Part shown: positions 7,124-7,633 of the stretch, piece after piece | Position numbering within the stretch: the stretch's first letter is position 1 | Layout of the letters: the number at the start of each line of letters is the position of its first letter | Notes under the pieces: model-generated | Told to the model about the DNA's origin: nothing | Seen by the model: only the letters and a program-made list of their open reading frames with translations | Databases searched by the model: none | Assembly: GCA_031286005.1 (NCBI GenBank) | Contig: JAITVC010000268.1 | Coordinates: 1 to 7,633, forward strand | Source of the DNA: Bacteroidales bacterium | GTDB taxonomy: Bacteria > Bacteroidota > Bacteroidia > Bacteroidales > P3 | Direction: 5' to 3' | Length of the DNA stretch: 7,633 nt | Program-made: the position numbers and the translations under genes

Positions 7124-7633
7124 ATGGAAAACTTACTTAATATATTTATCAAATCGATTTTTATCGATAATATGATTTTCGCCTATTTTTTGGGAATGTG
7201 TTCGTATTTGGCCGTTTCCAAAACAGTGAAAACATCCGTTGGGCTTGGTGTTGCCGTTATTTTTGTGCTTGGTATTACCATTCCGATTAACTATTTGATA
7301 GACAATTTTCTGCTCAAAAAAGGAGCCTTGACGTGGATTAGCGAAGATTTGGCCGGCATTGATTTGAGTTTTCTCAGTTTCATCATGTTTATTGCTGTTA
7401 TTGCATCCATCACACAGTTGCTGGAAATGATTGTGGAAAAATTCTCGCCTTCGCTTTATAATGCGTTGGGTATTTTTTTGCCGTTGATTGCTGTGAATTG
7501 TGCGATCATGGGTGGTGCGTTGTTTATGCAAGAACGCGAATACGAAACAATAGCAGAAGCCACTGTATTCGGTTTCGGTTCCGGAATAGGTTGGATGCTG
7601 GCCATTGTAGGCATCGCTGCAATTCGCGAAAAG
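7124..7633 (+). CDS. nqrE: Na+-translocating NADH:quinone reductase subunit E, 3' end cut off by window edge
   Basis: 170 codons are visible and the frame is open to the last base; family members have about 198-210 residues, so roughly 30-40 are missing. NqrE is the membrane twin of NqrD and provides the other half of the intramembrane iron-sulfur site. The start [19 protein letters not shown] and the blocks FFLGMC-like [38 protein letters not shown] and [15 protein letters not shown] are diagnostic. C26 is at the same position as in Vibrio cholerae NqrE; the second cysteine is C126, six residues later than Vibrio C120. The shift is explained by a longer loop after the second helix (TWISEDLA before GIDLSFL, about residues 63-70). 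The gene begins 3 bases after nqrD, and nqrF should follow beyond the window. Confidence 0.95.
   Translation, partial: MENLLNIFIKSIFIDNMIFAYFLGMCSYLAVSKTVKTSVGLGVAVIFVLGITIPINYLIDNFLLKKGALTWISEDLAGIDLSFLSFIMFIAVIASITQLLEMIVEKFSPSLYNALGIFLPLIAVNCAIMGGALFMQEREYETIAEATVFGFGSGIGWMLAIVGIAAIREK

Noticed and set aside
7133..7531. 132-codon open frame on the - strand inside nqrE
   Set aside because: Its His/Asn/Lys-rich translation is typical of a reverse reading of hydrophobic membrane codons; nqrE on the + strand is unmistakable.
2966..7633. Rnf complex instead of Na+-NQR
   Set aside because: The two share homologous membrane subunits, but here the order is A-B-C-D-E, the first gene encodes a true NqrA without the ferredoxin-type iron-sulfur clusters of RnfC, and NqrB and NqrC have family-specific blocks.
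1..7633. CRISPR array, tRNA/rRNA, insertion sequence or defence island
   Set aside because: No regularly spaced repeats, no recognisable tRNA or rRNA segments and no transposase or nuclease motifs were seen on either strand.

Overview
The window reads as a chromosomal segment from a member of the Bacteroidota, most likely order Bacteroidales. The evidence is two copies of the Bacteroidota-type -7 promoter box (TAnnTTTGY), the absence of clear Shine-Dalgarno sequences before the genes, a DUF6261-like protein of a type I know only from this phylum, a Bacteroidetes-style M3 peptidase lipoprotein, and an nqr operon whose proteins look like those of anaerobic Bacteroidales. All recognised genes lie on the + strand. 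I cannot name the genus.

Layout: (1) Bases 1-642 hold the 3' part of a DUF6261-like gene whose beginning lies outside the window. (2) Bases 643-776 are intergenic and contain a long near-perfect palindrome (645-711), probably a dispersed repeat, followed by a promoter. (3) Bases 777-2882 encode a complete 701-residue M3-family zinc peptidase (peptidyl-dipeptidase Dcp type) with a lipoprotein signal peptide. (4) Bases 2883-2965 carry a compact A/T-rich terminator hairpin that overlaps the promoter of the next operon. (5) Bases 2966-7633 carry nqrA, nqrB, nqrC, nqrD and the first 170 codons of nqrE. The operon runs off the window, and nqrF, the NADH-oxidising subunit, is expected immediately downstream.

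Function: the nqr genes encode the Na+-translocating NADH:quinone oxidoreductase. This inner-membrane complex passes electrons from NADH through FAD, iron-sulfur and covalent and non-covalent flavin centres to the quinone pool (menaquinone in this phylum) and pumps Na+ out of the cell. The key cofactor residues are all visible: FMN-carrying threonines in NqrB (T208) and NqrC (T217), and the membrane cysteine pairs in NqrD (C35, C118) and NqrE (C26, C126). The peptidase is probably a periplasm-facing lipoprotein that trims dipeptides from peptides. It appears to be its own transcription unit, separated from nqr by the terminator.

I see no sign of a new defence, mobile or biosynthetic system here. 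This is mostly ordinary core metabolism. The points most worth a second look are the palindromic repeat after the DUF6261-like gene, the promoter box lying in the loop of the terminator hairpin, and the roughly 60-residue Q/E- then Pro-rich tail on NqrC.
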